The position numbers and the translations under genes were made by a program. A stretch of DNA of 35,522 nucleotides from a virus, in IMG/VR virus record IMGVR_UViG_3300025853_000293, positions 1-35,522 of that record, one strand, 5' to 3'. This document shows positions 34,539 through 35,522 of this stretch, in pieces; the stretch's first letter is position 1; the number at the start of each line of letters is the position of its first letter. The notes below the pieces were generated by a model. That model saw only the letters and a program-made list of their open reading frames with translations, did no database searches and had not been told where the DNA came from.

Positions 34539-35522
34539 ACACTGATTAGCCGCACACGGGCGTTGCTAACGCCAGGGCGCACGTTGGTAATTTCTGGCGG
34601 CTCGGCGTAACGCCATGATCCAATCGGTTGCAGCTTATCGGCCTGTCTGGTTACAGGGTCGCTTCCCGTAGGAATGTAAGAACTTACCGAAACACCTCTT
34701 TCAACTTGAGGACCCCATGCATAAAATTCATCGCCAGCCCTCGTCGGCCTTCCAGAAACTATAAAATCAAAATCTACAAAAGATCTTGTGGCTACTACTT
34801 CTACTGGCACGACAGCCCTGACCCACTTATTAAAAACTGAATAATCGATGCTAGAGCCTCTGTCAACATTAAAAAAATCGCTTTTTATGAGCCAGCTTGA
34901 AATAGAGGACTGGCTCGGGACGTAAATGTAAATACTTACAAAATACTGCCCTGGCTCAAATGATCCGTTAATTCTTGTAAATCCACTGCCTGCTACTGGG
35001 TTTTTATTAATAAACCTAGAAACTTCAGTCAGCTTATTGTCAGGACCGAGGAGATCTGAAGCGCTTATATCCCAGTTAAAGCTAAAAATTCCCGCAGTCA
35101 AACTTGTGCTGTTTGTAAATAAATTTGTAGCTTCATCCTCTATAAGCAGACCAATGGGGTGCCCAGTTTCAGTTTCATAGCTAAATCTAGTTTCAAATGG
35201 CTGTGCGGTAACGATAAAGCCGTCTTGGTCTATGTAAGTAGCAATGCTGTTTCGTTGATTTCTATAACCAGTACCAATCAGCTGAGCGTTTCCGCTCCAG
35301 CCCTCAATTAAACGAAGAGGAAGCTCAAAAGTACCGAAGGTCCCTTTTACGTTTTCGTAGTGCCCAACAAACGTCTGCGCGTTTTTATCTGTAAGGTTTT
35401 GGTATTGCAGCTCTAGCGTGGCACCGAACCTTGTGTCTCCGTACAGAATTCGACTTTCTGCGCCGGATTGCGATCTAAATGTTCGGACTGCGTAATCGCC
35501 AGACGTGTAGCTGCGAGAAGAC
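34532..35522 (-). CDS. Tail protein with carbohydrate-binding-like module, cut by the window edge
   Basis: The frame is open from the window edge through 35101 to the stop at 34532, giving 329 visible residues; the N terminus lies outside. The visible start reads SYTSGDYAVRTFRSQSGAES, then RILYGDTRFGATLELQYQNL and HYENVKGTFGTFELP, a minor-tail pattern. Then FSYETETGHPIGLLIEDEAT introduces the module FYAWGPQVERGVSVSSYIPT with RQAD, the same as in the 23975 gene. It is probably a tail protein adjoining the tube; the carbohydrate module is appended. A TTG at 35101 would be an internal artefact, not the start. Confidence 0.75.
   Translation of the reverse strand, partial: SSRSYTSGDYAVRTFRSQSGAESRILYGDTRFGATLELQYQNLTDKNAQTFVGHYENVKGTFGTFELPLRLIEGWSGNAQLIGTGYRNQRNSIATYIDQDGFIVTAQPFETRFSYETETGHPIGLLIEDEATNLFTNSTSLTAGIFSFNWDISASDLLGPDNKLTEVSRFINKNPVAGSGFTRINGSFEPGQYFVSIYIYVPSQSSISSWLIKSDFFNVDRGSSIDYSVFNKWVRAVVPVEVVATRSFVDFDFIVSGRPTRAGDEFYAWGPQVERGVSVSSYIPTGSDPVTRQADKLQPIGSWRYAEPPEITNVRPGVSNARVRLISVV

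Noticed and set aside
1-35522. tRNA genes, attachment sites, integrase
   Set aside because: No cloverleaf-like segment with a T-loop signature, no tyrosine or serine recombinase and no att-like duplicated core was found by eye; a tRNAscan/Aragorn run would settle the tRNA question.

Overview
The window looks like part of a tailed double-stranded DNA phage (siphovirus-like, probably infecting a Synechococcus/Cyanobium-type cyanobacterium), either free or as an element in a host contig. The evidence is densely packed overlapping genes, a replication and nucleotide-metabolism block, a lysis cassette, a long tail and tail-fibre block, and several tiny proteins resembling ones I know from marine and freshwater cyanophages (for example the 44-residue basic protein at 23643-23777). 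No integrase, capsid, portal or terminase gene is visible, so the genome continues beyond at least the right edge, where a tail gene is cut.

Layout. (1) 1-2884, unusual left end: a 5x25-bp tandem array (1-125), a leftward terminator (139-163), two leftward genes (355-1200, 1357-2118) whose DNA is saturated with GAGAG/CTCTC on both strands, a second 25/26-bp array (2323 to about 2525), and a gene-free stretch rich in palindromes and inverted or direct repeats (2500-2884) that could be an origin or partition region. (2) 2885-9488, a leftward operon: zinc-ribbon protein, minimal NAD-dependent ligase adenylation domain, tail-like protein, a 46-residue ribbon-helix-helix (RHH) protein, unknown protein, DUF4326 protein, large primase-helicase, and a second 46-residue RHH paralogue next to a sigma70-like promoter. 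(3) 9514-21133, a rightward early operon: SF2 helicase, VRR-NUC nuclease, small membrane and Cys-rich proteins, HTH protein, DnaQ-like exonuclease, RecE/DUF3799-like nuclease, PP-loop ATPase, SSB-like protein, ThyX, dNMP kinase. It is interrupted by small leftward genes, among them an HNH endonuclease at 11000 and an HTH protein at 14506. (4) 21057-35522, the leftward late operon read from right to left: tail proteins, tail tube, fibres and fibre-tip proteins, micro-genes with membrane or basic proteins, holin candidate, two-domain endolysin, dCTP deaminase, second HNH endonuclease.

How it fits together. The two early operons diverge from 9460-9514 and together supply replication, recombination and dNTP supply (primase-helicase, RadD-like helicase, nucleases, SSB-like protein, ThyX, dNMP kinase). 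The late operon converges on the early operon near 21057-21133 and finishes with lysis genes and Dcd. The two RHH proteins, the HTH proteins and a strong dyad at 6547-6582 are the best candidates for regulation.

The most surprising observation is the GAGAG-saturated gene pair bracketed by two tandem arrays of equal period and copy number. The proteins still look like real families, but their variable positions have drifted to Ser, Leu, Glu and Arg, which suggests a DNA-level pressure rather than protein selection. All functional names come from reading motifs by eye; no database search was run.
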